From Candidatus Puniceispirillum sp. (GTDB lineage: Bacteria; Pseudomonadota; Alphaproteobacteria; Puniceispirillales; Puniceispirillaceae), in assembly GCA_028383305.1 (NCBI GenBank), contig JAOEVD010000008.1, forward strand, positions 1 through 64,000: a stretch of DNA of 64,000 bases, read 5' to 3'. Below the pieces are notes generated by a model, which was not told the origin of the DNA, searched no databases, and saw only the letters and a program-made list of their open reading frames with translations. Below are positions 30,866-41,542 of the stretch, piece by piece (the stretch's first letter is position 1; every line of letters begins with the position of its first letter). A program made the translations under genes and the position numbers.

Positions 30866-31252
30866 CTAGGCTGGTTTCTGCTTACGAACCGAAATATACA
30901 GCGCATAGACCGCGACAAAGCCATAAAGTGTGATTGCGGGAAGCGGGATAACCGCGGCCTGTTCGGCCAGGATATTAATCAGTGACAAGGTAATGGCGGC
31001 AAATCCGATGCCACAGCCGAATAACACGCGTTTTGTTGTTCGATATGCATCATCGCGAACCAAAAAAATCACCAGACCCGCCAGAAAAGACATTGCCGCA
31101 AGGCCGCGCCGCATGACCATACCAACATGAATCGCTTCATCGCTGGCACCGGGGAAAATCTGGATCGTCAGCGGTGTTGCAAAGCCGTAAAACAGTAGCC
31201 CTTGCAAAACCAGCCCGCCACCGATTAGTCGAAGTGCTAGTTGTGGACGCAT
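30866..31252 (-). CDS. Hypothetical integral membrane protein
   Basis: 128 aa with about four hydrophobic segments. Confidence 0.6.
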   Translation of the reverse strand: MRPQLALRLIGGGLVLQGLLFYGFATPLTIQIFPGASDEAIHVGMVMRRGLAAMSFLAGLVIFLVRDDAYRTTKRVLFGCGIGFAAITLSLINILAEQAAVIPLPAITLYGFVAVYALYISVRKQKPA

Positions 31253-31276
31253 GAAAACCTCGAAATTTGGGGCTTG

Positions 31277-33262
31277 CTACACATCAAGATTGGCCAGTGC
31301 ATCCTCGGCATGATCGCGAATATAACCAAACCGCAATTCGGCCTTTTTGCCCATTAATGTATTGACCAGCTGGTCAGTGTGACGCCGCAAATCGGCACCA
31401 ACCGAGTCGCGAAGCGGCAATGAAACCTGCAGCAAGCGGCGGCTTGCCGGATTCATCGTTGTCTCTTTCAATTGTGATGGTGGCATTTCACCAAGCCCCT
31501 TAAAGCGACTGATTTCAACCTTGCCGCGCCCATCAAAGATGTTTTTCATGCTGGCTTCGCGCTGTTCTTCATCAAGCGCATAGAAGGTTTTGCCACCTTG
31601 TGTTAGCCGATAGAGCGGCGGCTGCGCCAGATAAAGCCGTCCAGCCTCAACAAGCTGGGGCATTTCGCGGTAAAAATAGGTCATTAGCAATGCTGCGATA
31701 TGCGCGCCATCAACATCGGCATCGGTCATGATGATGATTCGGCCATACCGAAGATCATCTAGCCGGAAATCTTTTCCCGGTTTGACGCCTAATGCCAAAG
31801 ACAGGTCCGATAATTCTTGATTGGCACTTAATTTTTCGGTCGATGCGCTTGCCACATTCAAGATTTTACCCCGAAGCGGCAAAACCGCTTGAATTTTCCG
31901 GTCGCGTGCCTGTTTTGCCGATCCGCCAGCAGAATCACCCTCAACCAAGAATAATTCGGTTGCTTCATGATCGCTCGACGAACAATCAGCCAATTTGCCC
32001 GGAAGGCGCAAACGTCTTGTTGCCGATTTACGCGCAACTTCTTTTTCTTTTTTGCGGCGCTTGCGGTCATCCGCGCGTTCAATAGCGGCATCCAGCAAAA
32101 ATGTTGCACGTCCAGCATCGGCCGATAGCCACTGGTCAAACCGGTCACGCACTGCCTGCTCAGTTTGGCGGGTTGCATCGGTCGAGACAAGGCGGTCTTT
32201 GGTCTGACCCTGAAATTGCGGATCGCGCAAAAACACTGACAACATGATCGCTCCACCAGCAAGCGCGTCATCAGCGGTGATATCAGTGGCTTTTTTATTG
32301 CCAACCAAATCGCCAAAGCTGCGAAGGCCGCGAACGATAGCTTGGCGAAAGCCAGTTTCATGCGTTCCGCCTGATGGTGTTGGTACCGTGTTGCAATAGC
32401 TATGGAAAAAGCCGTCTTCACTCGGGCTGAGCCACGTAATAGCCCATTCAAACTTCTGCCCGTCAAGCTCTACCACGTCGGCAAAAGGGGTAGAAATCAT
32501 CAAGGCTTTGTCAGTGGTCGCATCGGTAAGATAATCGGCAAGGCCGCCCGGATAATGCAGGCTGGCCTCGGCCGGAATGGGGTCACCATTGCCAAGCAAT
32601 GCCGGATCGCACCGCCAACGAATTTCAACACCGGCAAATAGATAGGCCTTGGATCGTGCCATCCGATACAGCGTGGCAGGGCGGAATTTCGCGCCAGCAC
32701 CAAAAATTTCAGTATCGGGCGTAAAGCTAACCGATGTGCCGCGGCGATTAGGGGCAGCGCCAATTTCAACCAGCGGGCCAAGCGGCTTGCCGCGCGAAAA
32801 CCGCTGTTGAAACAGGATCTTGTCACGCGCAATTTCAACCATCAAATCACTTGATAACGCATTCACAACTGACGCACCAACACCATGCAAACCGCCCGAA
32901 GTAGCATAGGCCTTGCCCGAAAATTTACCGCCAGCATGAAGCGTTGTCATGATGACTTCAACGGCGGATTGATCGGGAAATTTTGGATGTTTGCCTGTTG
33001 GCATGCCGCGCCCGTTGTCGCGAATGGTCAATCGGTCGGCAGCTTCAAGCTGAATATCAATCCGGTTGGCATGGCCAGCAACAGCTTCATCCATCGAATT
33101 GTCCAGAATTTCAGCAGCCAGATGATGCAAGGCGCGGTCGTCAGTGCCGCCAATATACATTCCCGGACGATGGCGAACCGGCTCTAGCCCTTCTAATACC
33201 TCAATATTGGACGCATCATAATCATCAGTTTTTGCAGCATTGCCAAATAGATCAGCCATCAA
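31277..33262 (-). CDS. parE: DNA topoisomerase IV subunit B
   Basis: 661 aa; RPGMYIGGTDDRALHHLAAEILDNSMDEAVAGHA, ATSGGLHGVGASVVNALS, LFLVEGDSAGGSAKQARDR, IIMTDADVDGAHI. Confidence 0.95.
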   Translation of the reverse strand: MMADLFGNAAKTDDYDASNIEVLEGLEPVRHRPGMYIGGTDDRALHHLAAEILDNSMDEAVAGHANRIDIQLEAADRLTIRDNGRGMPTGKHPKFPDQSAVEVIMTTLHAGGKFSGKAYATSGGLHGVGASVVNALSSDLMVEIARDKILFQQRFSRGKPLGPLVEIGAAPNRRGTSVSFTPDTEIFGAGAKFRPATLYRMARSKAYLFAGVEIRWRCDPALLGNGDPIPAEASLHYPGGLADYLTDATTDKALMISTPFADVVELDGQKFEWAITWLSPSEDGFFHSYCNTVPTPSGGTHETGFRQAIVRGLRSFGDLVGNKKATDITADDALAGGAIMLSVFLRDPQFQGQTKDRLVSTDATRQTEQAVRDRFDQWLSADAGRATFLLDAAIERADDRKRRKKEKEVARKSATRRLRLPGKLADCSSSDHEATELFLVEGDSAGGSAKQARDRKIQAVLPLRGKILNVASASTEKLSANQELSDLSLALGVKPGKDFRLDDLRYGRIIIMTDADVDGAHIAALLMTYFYREMPQLVEAGRLYLAQPPLYRLTQGGKTFYALDEEQREASMKNIFDGRGKVEISRFKGLGEMPPSQLKETTMNPASRRLLQVSLPLRDSVGADLRRHTDQLVNTLMGKKAELRFGYIRDHAEDALANLDV

Positions 33263-33474
33263 TCACTCATCGGGTTTAAAGGCGGTCGCCAGCGGAATGC
33301 GGCGTTGCGTCACTATATCGGCCTTGGATAGCGTCTGTCTACCGTATCTAGCAATGATCTGTTGTGCAAACGCCGATATATTGTGATTGACTGGCAAAAT
33401 ACCCAAAAATGCCCCAAAAACAGCGGGTACCAGAAATGGCTGATACCAGAAACGGCAGATTTGAGACGGGAAAG

Positions 33475-33500
33475 AAAAAGGCGGGAACCAGCCCCGCCTT
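33475..33500 (-). terminator. Rho-independent terminator of glnA
   Basis: Reverse strand aaggcggg-gctggtt-cccgcctt followed by tttc. Confidence 0.75.
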
Positions 33501-33523
33501 TTCAGATTATCTTTTGCGATCGA

Positions 33524-34933
33524 TTAATATGAATAATACATATCAAATTCGACAGGTGCAGGTGTGTGCTCCAGGCGGATCACATCTTGCATTTTTAGCT
33601 CGATAAAGGCGTCGATCTGATCGTCAGTGAACACATCGCCCTGAGTCAGATAGGCGCGGTCTTCGTTCAATGCCTCAAGTGCCTCGCGAAGTGATCCACA
33701 AACAGTTGGGATTTGTGACAGTTCTTCAGGTGGCAGATCATAAAGATCCTTATCCATCGCATCACCCGGGTGAATCTTGTTGCGAATACCGTCAACACCG
33801 GCCATCAGCATTGCCGAGAATGACAGATATGGGTTTGCTGTTGCATCTGGGAAACGCACTTCAACGCGCTTTCCAGCGGGCGAATTCACATGCGGAATAC
33901 GACACGATGCTGACCGGTTGCGTGATGAGTAAGCCAAGAGAACAGGGGCTTCATAACCCGGGATCAACCGCTTGTAGCTGTTGGTTGACGGGTTGGTGAA
34001 AGCGTTCAGTGACTTGGCATGTTTGATGATGCCGCCAATGTAGTAAAGCGCAGTTTCAGACAGATCAGCATATTGGTTGCCAGCGAAAAGTGGCTTGCCA
34101 TCTGACCAAAGCGACTGGTGAACATGCATACCTGATCCGTTATCACCGGAAATTGGCTTTGGCATGAAAGTCGCGGTTACGCCATAAGCATGGGCAACCT
34201 GATGAACGCAATATTTATACAGCTGCATATTGTCAGCAGTTTCCAGCAAAGTGCCGAATTTGATGCCAAGCTCATGCTGCGATGGGGCAACTTCATGGTG
34301 ATGTTTTTCAACAGCAACGCCCATATCAGCCATAACCGATACCATTTCAGACCGGATATCCTGCCCTGAATCGACTGGTGGCACTGGGAAATAGCCACCT
34401 TTGACACCTGGACGGTGACCAAGGTTGCCTTCGCCATATTTACGGGCGCTGTTGTAAGGACCTTCGACACTATCGACCGAATACATGCCGCGGTTCATTG
34501 ATACATCAATTTTAACATCTTCAAAAATGAAGAACTCGGCTTCGGGGCCGAAAAAGGCAGTATCAGCAATGCCCAAAGTTTCGATATGAGCCAGCGCTGC
34601 CTTGGCGGTGCCGCGCGGGTCGCGATCATAGGCTTCGCCGCTTGATGGCTCGAGAACGTCGCAGAACAATGCCAATGTTGGCTGGGCAAAGAACGGGTCG
34701 ATGTAAGCACGATACAGATCAGGCATCAATGTCATGTCTGAGTCATTGATGGCTTTCCAACCAGCAATTGACGAGCCGTCAAACATAAAGCCTTCGTTCA
34801 GCGCATCTTCATCAATCGTGTCGATGTGCTGGGTTACATGCTGCATTTTACCAAGCGTATCGGTGAAACGCAGATCGACATAAGTGATGTCGTGTTCTTT
34901 GATCATTTCCATGATTTTTGTTGCGTCAGACAT
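33524..34933 (-). CDS. glnA: Glutamine synthetase type I
   Basis: [34 protein letters not shown]...[12 protein letters not shown]...NRSASCRIP...; start moved to the second Met of ORF 33524..34960. Confidence 0.98.
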   Translation of the reverse strand: MSDATKIMEMIKEHDITYVDLRFTDTLGKMQHVTQHIDTIDEDALNEGFMFDGSSIAGWKAINDSDMTLMPDLYRAYIDPFFAQPTLALFCDVLEPSSGEAYDRDPRGTAKAALAHIETLGIADTAFFGPEAEFFIFEDVKIDVSMNRGMYSVDSVEGPYNSARKYGEGNLGHRPGVKGGYFPVPPVDSGQDIRSEMVSVMADMGVAVEKHHHEVAPSQHELGIKFGTLLETADNMQLYKYCVHQVAHAYGVTATFMPKPISGDNGSGMHVHQSLWSDGKPLFAGNQYADLSETALYYIGGIIKHAKSLNAFTNPSTNSYKRLIPGYEAPVLLAYSSRNRSASCRIPHVNSPAGKRVEVRFPDATANPYLSFSAMLMAGVDGIRNKIHPGDAMDKDLYDLPPEELSQIPTVCGSLREALEALNEDRAYLTQGDVFTDDQIDAFIELKMQDVIRLEHTPAPVEFDMYYSY

Positions 34934-35018
34934 TTTAGGGATCCTTCCGTTATCTGCCATTTAAAACTTAATCGTTTAAAACTGTTTAGTCCGGGCTCGG
35001 CATGGTCGAGACCAGTGC

Positions 35019-35363
<345 letters not shown>

Positions 35364-35560
35364 TCACTTTTCTGTTCGGGCCTGAGTCTGCATTTCAAAA
35401 ACATCGCCCATCTTTAGACGAAGCAGAGCCAACAGCCGCCGGATGGCTGCCAATACTAGCCTTGTTCTGGCCGATCGGCCGGGTGAAGGCAAGACCGACC
35501 AGATGAGGGTGACAGACTTCGATGCCTATTTTGGCGAATCTGCACTTACGGTAAGCATGT

Positions 35561-35577
35561 TGCCTAAATTTTAGGCA
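35561..35577. promoter_or_regulatory. 17 bp palindrome in glnB upstream/divergent region
   Basis: tgcctaaa-t-tttaggca; all 8 arm positions complementary. Confidence 0.5.
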
Positions 35578-35770
35578 TAGTTGCGATCGGGGAAAGACAA
35601 AGATATGTTGATTTGGAATATGCTGATTTGGCAAAACGCGAGAAAAGAAACAGGCGGTATTTTAACTGTGGACATATTCTAACCAGCGATATTCTAATGG
35701 GTTATTCTCGTCTAAATTGCCGCGTTGCAACGTGGATCATTTGCCGTTTATTTTTGAATGTGAGGACATA

Positions 35771-36361
35771 ATGACAACACATGCTATCAGCCGGTTTCCG
35801 GTTCCGGATCTTGCGGCTTTGCCAGCCGATCTGCAAAAGCTATTTCAGGATGTTTCGGAAAAGGCGGGCTTTGTGCCAAATGTGTTTTGGGCATTGGCGC
35901 ACCGACCTGATGAATTGCGCGCTTTTTGGGCATATCATGAGGCATTGATGCGGCACGATTCTGGCCTCAGTAAGGGCGAGCGCGAAATGATTGTTGTTGC
36001 CACCTCGGCAGAAAATAACTGTCTTTACTGCGTTGTGGCGCATGGTGCCATTTTGCGGATCTATGAAAAATCGGCAACCATCGCTGATGCCATCGCGACC
36101 AATTACAAAAAGGCCGATATTACCGACCGGCAAAAGGCGATGCTGGATTTTGCTATCAAAACCTGCAACCGGTCACAAGATATCGGTGGCGATGATTTTA
36201 CCATTCTTCACCAGCATGGTTTTAGCGATGATGATATCTGGGACATTGCCGCCATTACCGGCCTGTTTGCGCTGTCGAACCGAATGGCAAGTCTGACTTC
36301 GATGCGTCCAAACGCTGAATTTTACGCTCTTGGCCGTGATTTTCCGGTTGCCGGATCATGA
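35771..36361 (+). CDS. Peroxidase-related / carboxymuconolactone decarboxylase-like (AhpD fold) protein
   Basis: MTTHAISRFPVPDLAALPADLQKLF...SKGEREMIVVATSAENNCLYCVVAHGAILR; CxxC..H AhpD-type motif. Confidence 0.88.
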   Translation: MTTHAISRFPVPDLAALPADLQKLFQDVSEKAGFVPNVFWALAHRPDELRAFWAYHEALMRHDSGLSKGEREMIVVATSAENNCLYCVVAHGAILRIYEKSATIADAIATNYKKADITDRQKAMLDFAIKTCNRSQDIGGDDFTILHQHGFSDDDIWDIAAITGLFALSNRMASLTSMRPNAEFYALGRDFPVAGS

Positions 36362-36792
36362 TCAAGGCGCATACAGATCAGCGGATCAACGAATTGAACC
36401 AGGCGGGTGGGTTTAATCATCATAATGGTGTCATGATTCTTGACTGGCAGGACGGTCTGGCGTCGCTTCAGGTTGATTTAACGCATGATCATTTAAACCC
36501 GCTTGGGCTTGTTCATGGTGGGCTGTATGCCAGTATGCTTGATGTGGCATTGGCAATGTCCGGCAGCTACCGGCCTGCACCTGAGGGGCTGTATCCCGGG
36601 CTGACCTTGTCTTTGACAGCGCAATATATCGCACCACTGCGGCTAGAAGATGGTTTTGCCCTTGCTAAGGCGCGGCGGACAGGCGGCGGTAAGTCAGTGT
36701 TTTTTGCCGAAGGCGAGGTTCTGGCTCCCGATGGCAGGGTGATCACATCGGCAAGCGGCGTGTTCAAGCCCGGCCGGCCGTTAAAAGGCTAG
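36358..36792 (+). CDS. PaaI-family hotdog thioesterase
   Basis: 144 aa; LNPLGLVHGGLYASMLDVALAMSGSY...TLSLTAQYIAPL; ATGA overlap with the upstream gene. Confidence 0.85.
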   Translation: MIKAHTDQRINELNQAGGFNHHNGVMILDWQDGLASLQVDLTHDHLNPLGLVHGGLYASMLDVALAMSGSYRPAPEGLYPGLTLSLTAQYIAPLRLEDGFALAKARRTGGGKSVFFAEGEVLAPDGRVITSASGVFKPGRPLKG

Positions 36793-36964
36793 GTTATCAG
36801 GGCGCGATTAAGCCGCATTCGCAAAAGCGACACCGGCCTTTTATTTGCATGGGAAAAAGACCTGTAAAAGCCCCTTGCATGCTGGCAAGGCTTGGATTAT
36901 GTTCGCGTCCAGTTTCGAGCTGGGTAATCCTTGATTTTCGGGAAAGGCTGGGCGCGTTGCTGAT

Positions 36965-37042
36965 GGCGGGTGTAGCTCAGTTGGTTAGAGCGCCAGTTTG
37001 TGGCACTGGAGGTCGCCGGTTCAAAACCGGTCACTCGCCCCA
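36965..37042 (+). tRNA. tRNA-His(GTG), CCA encoded
   Basis: ggcgggtgtagctcagttggttagagcgccagtttgtggcactggaggtcgccggttcaaaaccggtcactcgcccca; 8 bp acceptor including G-1:C73. Confidence 0.95.
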
Positions 37043-37134
37043 TTTCTCCTGACAATTGATGGGGAAAACCGGCGTCTTTGACCGCGCTGTCAAAGCGGAT
37101 GAAAGACGTTGGTAAAAGAAGCAGATGACGACGT

Positions 37135-37219
37135 GCGGGCGTGGCGGAATTGGTAGACGCGCTGGTTTTAGGTACCAGTGGCGAAAGTCGTGGGGGTTCG
37201 AGTCCCTCCGCCCGCACCA
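37135..37219 (+). tRNA. tRNA-Leu(TAG), CCA encoded
   Basis: gcgggcgtggcggaattggtagacgcgctggttttaggtaccagtggcgaaagtcgtgggggttcgagtccctccgcccgcacca. Confidence 0.95.
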
Positions 37220-37453
37220 TCTGACTGCAAGGATTTTAGCCGCATTTGCGGCATAAGTTCAAGGCGACAGGCTAAATGCCCATCGGGTAATGCTGTCTGT
37301 CCCAGCGTTTAGGTAAGGCCGGTACGGGCAACCAATAGTTTGGCTCAGATCGTTTAAGATCTAACCGGTCTGGAAAAACCCGATATGGCTGTGCCGCCAT
37401 ATCACAAATCGGCCGGACGACCGGTCATGGCAAGATAAAGGATAAATGGTTCG

Positions 37454-38923
37454 ATGAATGTGTCTGAGACCAAATCAGAAGGCTTGTTGCGTGAATATCA
37501 AATCGTAATCACCGCAGCCGAGATTGACGCCGAAGTTTCCAAAAAGCTGGAAGAAATCGCGATAACTTTAAAAATGCCTGGCTTTCGCCCGGGTAAAGTG
37601 CCGATGTCGGTTGTGAAATCACGCTTTAGCGATCAGGTTCGCGGCGATGCGATCAAGGCAGCACTTGATGAAGGCGCTCGCCAAGCAATCGAAGGCAATG
37701 ATCTTCGTCTTGCAAGCCAGCCACAAGTCGATATCAAATCTTATGAAGATGGCAAAGACCTCGAAGCATCGCTTGCATGTGAAGTCATGCCAGCAATCAC
37801 TATTCCTGATCTTGGCAAAGTTAGTGTTGATCGTCCAAAAATTGACAGCGATCCAAAAGAAGTTGAAGAAACTTTGGCGCGCATTGCCGATGAAAACCGC
37901 CCAACAGCCCCAATTGCTAAGGCACGCGCCGCGAAATTAGGTGATGTTGCGATGATCGATTTCATTGGTCGTATCGATGGCGAGGATTTTGAAGGTGGTA
38001 CAGCCGAAGGCCATTCGCTTGAACTTGGCTCAAACAGCTTTATCCCGGGTTTTGAAGACGGTATTGTTGGTGCAAAGCCGGGGACAACAATCGATGTGCC
38101 AGTGACCTTCCCAGAAGATTATCAAGCTGCCCATTTGGCTGGTAAATTGGCTGTTTTCGAAGTGAAGCTAAATGAGCTTCATGAAAAGGCTGATGCCAGC
38201 ATTGATGATGAATTGGCTACACGCCTTGGATTTGAAAATCTTGACGGTTTGAAAGCCGCAGTCGCCGAGCAGATCAATGGTCAGCATCAAACAGCCTTGC
38301 GTCAACTGACCAAGAAAAACGTCCTTGATGCGCTTGCTGAAGGCGATGCTTTTGACGTACCGCCATCATTGTTCAAACAGGAATATGAATCAGTGGCCCG
38401 GGCGATGAACCCAAAAGCGGCTGAGCATGACCAAGATCACGACCATGACCATGACCATGACCATGACCATGACCATCCTGCTGTCGATGAAGGCATGGAT
38501 GATGATGCCAAAGCTGAAGCTGAACTGGTTGCCACACGCCGCGTGCGGCTTGGCCTCCTGGTCACTGAAATTGGCCGTGAAAACAATATTGAAGTCACCG
38601 AAGAAGATTCCCGCCGTGCAGTATTTGAGGAAGCACGCCGTCATCCGGGTCAAGAACAGATGGTGCTGGAATATTTCCAGAAAAACCCGCAAGCGATGCA
38701 ACAGATTGCCGGCCCGATCTTCGAAGATAAGGTCATTGATTTCATTCTTGAAATGGCCAAGGTAACTGATGTCACAATCGACACGGATACGCTCTACGAC
38801 GCACCAGCAGAGTCAGCACCAGCCAAGAAAGCCGCGGCGAAAAAGCCAGCTGCTAAGAAAGCTGCGGCGAAAAAGCCATCTGCCAAGAAAGCTGCGGCGA
38901 AAAAGCCAGCTGCCAAGAAATAA
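37454..38923 (+). CDS. tig: Trigger factor with His-Asp insert and K/A/P-rich C-terminal tail
   Basis: 489 aa; ribosome-binding GFRPGKVPMSVV, PPIase GRIDGEDFEGGTAEGHSLELGSNSFIPGFEDGIVG; insert EHDQDHDHDHDHDHDHDH; tail (AKKAAAKKPA)n. Confidence 0.97.
   Translation: MNVSETKSEGLLREYQIVITAAEIDAEVSKKLEEIAITLKMPGFRPGKVPMSVVKSRFSDQVRGDAIKAALDEGARQAIEGNDLRLASQPQVDIKSYEDGKDLEASLACEVMPAITIPDLGKVSVDRPKIDSDPKEVEETLARIADENRPTAPIAKARAAKLGDVAMIDFIGRIDGEDFEGGTAEGHSLELGSNSFIPGFEDGIVGAKPGTTIDVPVTFPEDYQAAHLAGKLAVFEVKLNELHEKADASIDDELATRLGFENLDGLKAAVAEQINGQHQTALRQLTKKNVLDALAEGDAFDVPPSLFKQEYESVARAMNPKAAEHDQDHDHDHDHDHDHDHPAVDEGMDDDAKAEAELVATRRVRLGLLVTEIGRENNIEVTEEDSRRAVFEEARRHPGQEQMVLEYFQKNPQAMQQIAGPIFEDKVIDFILEMAKVTDVTIDTDTLYDAPAESAPAKKAAAKKPAAKKAAAKKPSAKKAAAKKPAAKK
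38441..38476 (+). repeat. 6 perfect gaccat hexamers encoding (Asp-His)n in tig
   Basis: gaccat x6 in direct tandem, preceded by gagcatgaccaagatcac. Confidence 0.95.
38822..38920 (+). repeat. 3.3 x 30 bp tandem repeat encoding the AKKAAAKKPA tail of tig
   Basis: Units start at 38822, 38852, 38882, with a partial unit before taa. Confidence 0.95.
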
Positions 38924-38995
38924 ACAGCCAAACCGGCTGATAAATAGGCGAAATGCGCGGGCATCCATATCCAGCCTGCCTTTTGCCGGAAATAT

Positions 38996-39025
38996 AAGGG
39001 CTGCCAGATTTGGCGGCCCTTTTTG
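38996..39025 (+). terminator. Putative rho-independent terminator of tig
   Basis: aagggctgccagatttggcggccctttttgg. Confidence 0.65.
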
Positions 39026-39342
39026 GTGGCCGTAGAATGCTGGCCGGATTTTTTCGGCGTTGGCTTTGATTGAGTGGGCGGTCCGATACCGCTTGGCTAG
39101 GCCCTGTTTTCCCAAATGGATCGGTGCTCTTGCTGGTTTTTTGGAAATCCGGGAAAACCGGCAAGGTTTCGTGATCTTTTGCTTGAACCGTTTTTGCCGA
39201 TGCCCATATAGTACTAATGCGGATCGTCGGTCATGGTATAAGTCTGATTACAGGCTCAACGCTGCTGTTTTTGGTCGATACGTGATTTAGAGTGAAACGG
39301 GCTGCACATTGCGGTCTTGCGAGATGTCCTAGGAGACAGTGA

Positions 39343-40008
39343 ATGAGCCAAAATACCGGAAATTTTCCTTTTAGCGTGCGAGACCGGATTCATGATCCAA
39401 TTCAGGCAAATCTGGTGCCGATGGTGGTCGAGCAAACCAATCGCGGCGAACGTGCCTACGATATTTTTTCGCGGCTGCTAAAAGAACGGATTATTTTCCT
39501 AAATGGGCCGATTGATGACGGTGTTGCGTCGCTTGTTTGTTCGCAATTGCTGTTTTTGGAATCGGAAAACCCAACCAAAGATATTTCAATGTATATCAAT
39601 TCACCTGGCGGTATTGTGACGTCTGGTTTAGCGATTTATGACACGATGGAATATATCCGCCCTGATGTTTCGACCGTTTGTATGGGGCAAGCCGCCTCAA
39701 TGGGATCGCTTTTGCTGACCGCAGGCGCCGCCGGCAAGCGTTTCAGCCTGCCAAATGCGCGCATTATGACACATCAGCCATCGGGCGGGTTTCAAGGCCA
39801 AGCAACCGACATCGAAATTCATGCCAAGGAAATTCTTGATTTACGCCAGCGTTTGAACGGCATTTACGAAAAACATTCCGGCAAAACGATCAAACAAATC
39901 GAAAAAATCATGGATCGTGACACCTTCATGACCGCCGAAGATGCAAAAGCTTTTGGCCTGATTGACGAGGTGGTTGAAAAGCGGCCAATTCCAAAGGCTG
40001 AAGGTTAA
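39343..40008 (+). CDS. clpP: ATP-dependent Clp protease proteolytic subunit
   Basis: 221 aa; [19 protein letters not shown]...[49 protein letters not shown]. Confidence 0.98.
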   Translation: MSQNTGNFPFSVRDRIHDPIQANLVPMVVEQTNRGERAYDIFSRLLKERIIFLNGPIDDGVASLVCSQLLFLESENPTKDISMYINSPGGIVTSGLAIYDTMEYIRPDVSTVCMGQAASMGSLLLTAGAAGKRFSLPNARIMTHQPSGGFQGQATDIEIHAKEILDLRQRLNGIYEKHSGKTIKQIEKIMDRDTFMTAEDAKAFGLIDEVVEKRPIPKAEG

Positions 40009-40163
40009 AGCTAAGCTTTTGCCAAATACGGGGGATCTGTCGATTTTGACTTTGGCACAGATTTTGTTTGTAAGTAACTATGGACGCGCTCTAGACTAGT
40101 GCCGCAATATACCGACTGGTCGGCACCAAGGCCGCCCACATGATCAAGCGCAGGAGCCGTAAA

Positions 40164-41426
40164 ATGGCAAAAAAAGATGATGCTGATAAGGGAACTTTAT
40201 TCTGCTCTTTCTGTGGAAAGAGCCAGCATGAGGTACGCAAGCTCATTGCAGGCCCGACGGTCTTTATTTGCGATGAATGTGTTGAACTTTGCATGGATAT
40301 TATCCGTGAAGAGCATAAAACGCAGCTATCAAAAAGCCATGATGGCGTGCCAACACCGGCCGATATCAAAAATGTTCTTGATGAATATGTAATCGGTCAG
40401 GCACGGGCAAAACGGGTTTTGGCGGTCGCTGTCCATAATCATTACAAGCGTCTGGCAAATGCTGGCCGTACAGGTGATGTGGAAATTTCTAAATCGAACA
40501 TCCTTCTTGTCGGCCCCACCGGGTGCGGCAAAACGCTGCTGGCGCAAACGCTGGCGAGGATGCTTGATGTGCCGTTTACCATGGCCGATGCCACCACATT
40601 GACCGAGGCTGGTTATGTCGGTGAAGATGTTGAAAACATCATCCTGAAATTACTGCAGGCCGCCGATTATAATGTCGAGCGCGCACAACGCGGCATCGTC
40701 TATATCGACGAGGTTGATAAAATTTCCCGCAAATCTGATAATCCGTCAATCACGCGCGATGTATCGGGCGAGGGCGTGCAGCAGGCTTTGTTGAAGATCA
40801 TGGAAGGCACCGTTGCATCCGTGCCACCGCAAGGGGGGCGCAAACACCCTCAGCAGGAGTTTTTGCAGGTTGATACAACCAATATCCTGTTTATCTGTGG
40901 GGGAGCTTTTGCCGGTCTCGATAAATTGATCGCCGGTCGCCATACCGGTGCTGGTATTGGTTTTGGTGCTGATGTCCGTGATCCAGATGACCGCAAAATT
41001 GGTGAGCTTCTTGCCGAACTTGAGCCGGAAGATTTGATCAAATTTGGTCTGATCCCTGAATTTGTTGGCCGTCTGCCAGTTTTGGCAACGCTTGAGGATC
41101 TTGATGAAGATGCCTTGATTCAGATTTTGACCGAGCCGAAAAACGCGCTTTTGAAGCAATATCAAAAGCTGTTTGAAATGGATGACGTTAATCTCGAATT
41201 CCGCGATGACGCGCTGAAAGCCATCGCCAAAAAGGCGATTGAGCGCAAAACAGGCGCACGCGGTCTTCGATCCATCATGGAAAATATCTTGATGGAACCG
41301 ATGTTTGATATTCCAACGACCGGTGATATCGAAGAAGTGGTGATCAATGCTGACGTCGTCGATAATGGCGCCGCACCACTGGTTGTTCATGCCAAACGGC
41401 CGCAAGGGGCAGAGCAGGGCGCATAA
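40164..41426 (+). CDS. clpX: ATP-dependent Clp protease ATP-binding subunit
   Basis: [43 protein letters not shown]...[22 protein letters not shown]. Confidence 0.98.
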   Translation: MAKKDDADKGTLFCSFCGKSQHEVRKLIAGPTVFICDECVELCMDIIREEHKTQLSKSHDGVPTPADIKNVLDEYVIGQARAKRVLAVAVHNHYKRLANAGRTGDVEISKSNILLVGPTGCGKTLLAQTLARMLDVPFTMADATTLTEAGYVGEDVENIILKLLQAADYNVERAQRGIVYIDEVDKISRKSDNPSITRDVSGEGVQQALLKIMEGTVASVPPQGGRKHPQQEFLQVDTTNILFICGGAFAGLDKLIAGRHTGAGIGFGADVRDPDDRKIGELLAELEPEDLIKFGLIPEFVGRLPVLATLEDLDEDALIQILTEPKNALLKQYQKLFEMDDVNLEFRDDALKAIAKKAIERKTGARGLRSIMENILMEPMFDIPTTGDIEEVVINADVVDNGAAPLVVHAKRPQGAEQGA

Positions 41427-41542
41427 TTGCCCTGTTGGTTTGTGCGTTTCGACGGTTGAAAGCTGATCGTACAAGCCCCATATCAATAGTAGGCGGCGGA
41501 TCGCGCCGTCATTCCTTTTTGCCTAGTTAAGGGTTGTTTCCA

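Noticed and set aside
40746-41486. 246 aa minus-strand ORF opposite clpX
   Set aside because: Antisense shadow of a highly conserved gene; no recognisable domain.
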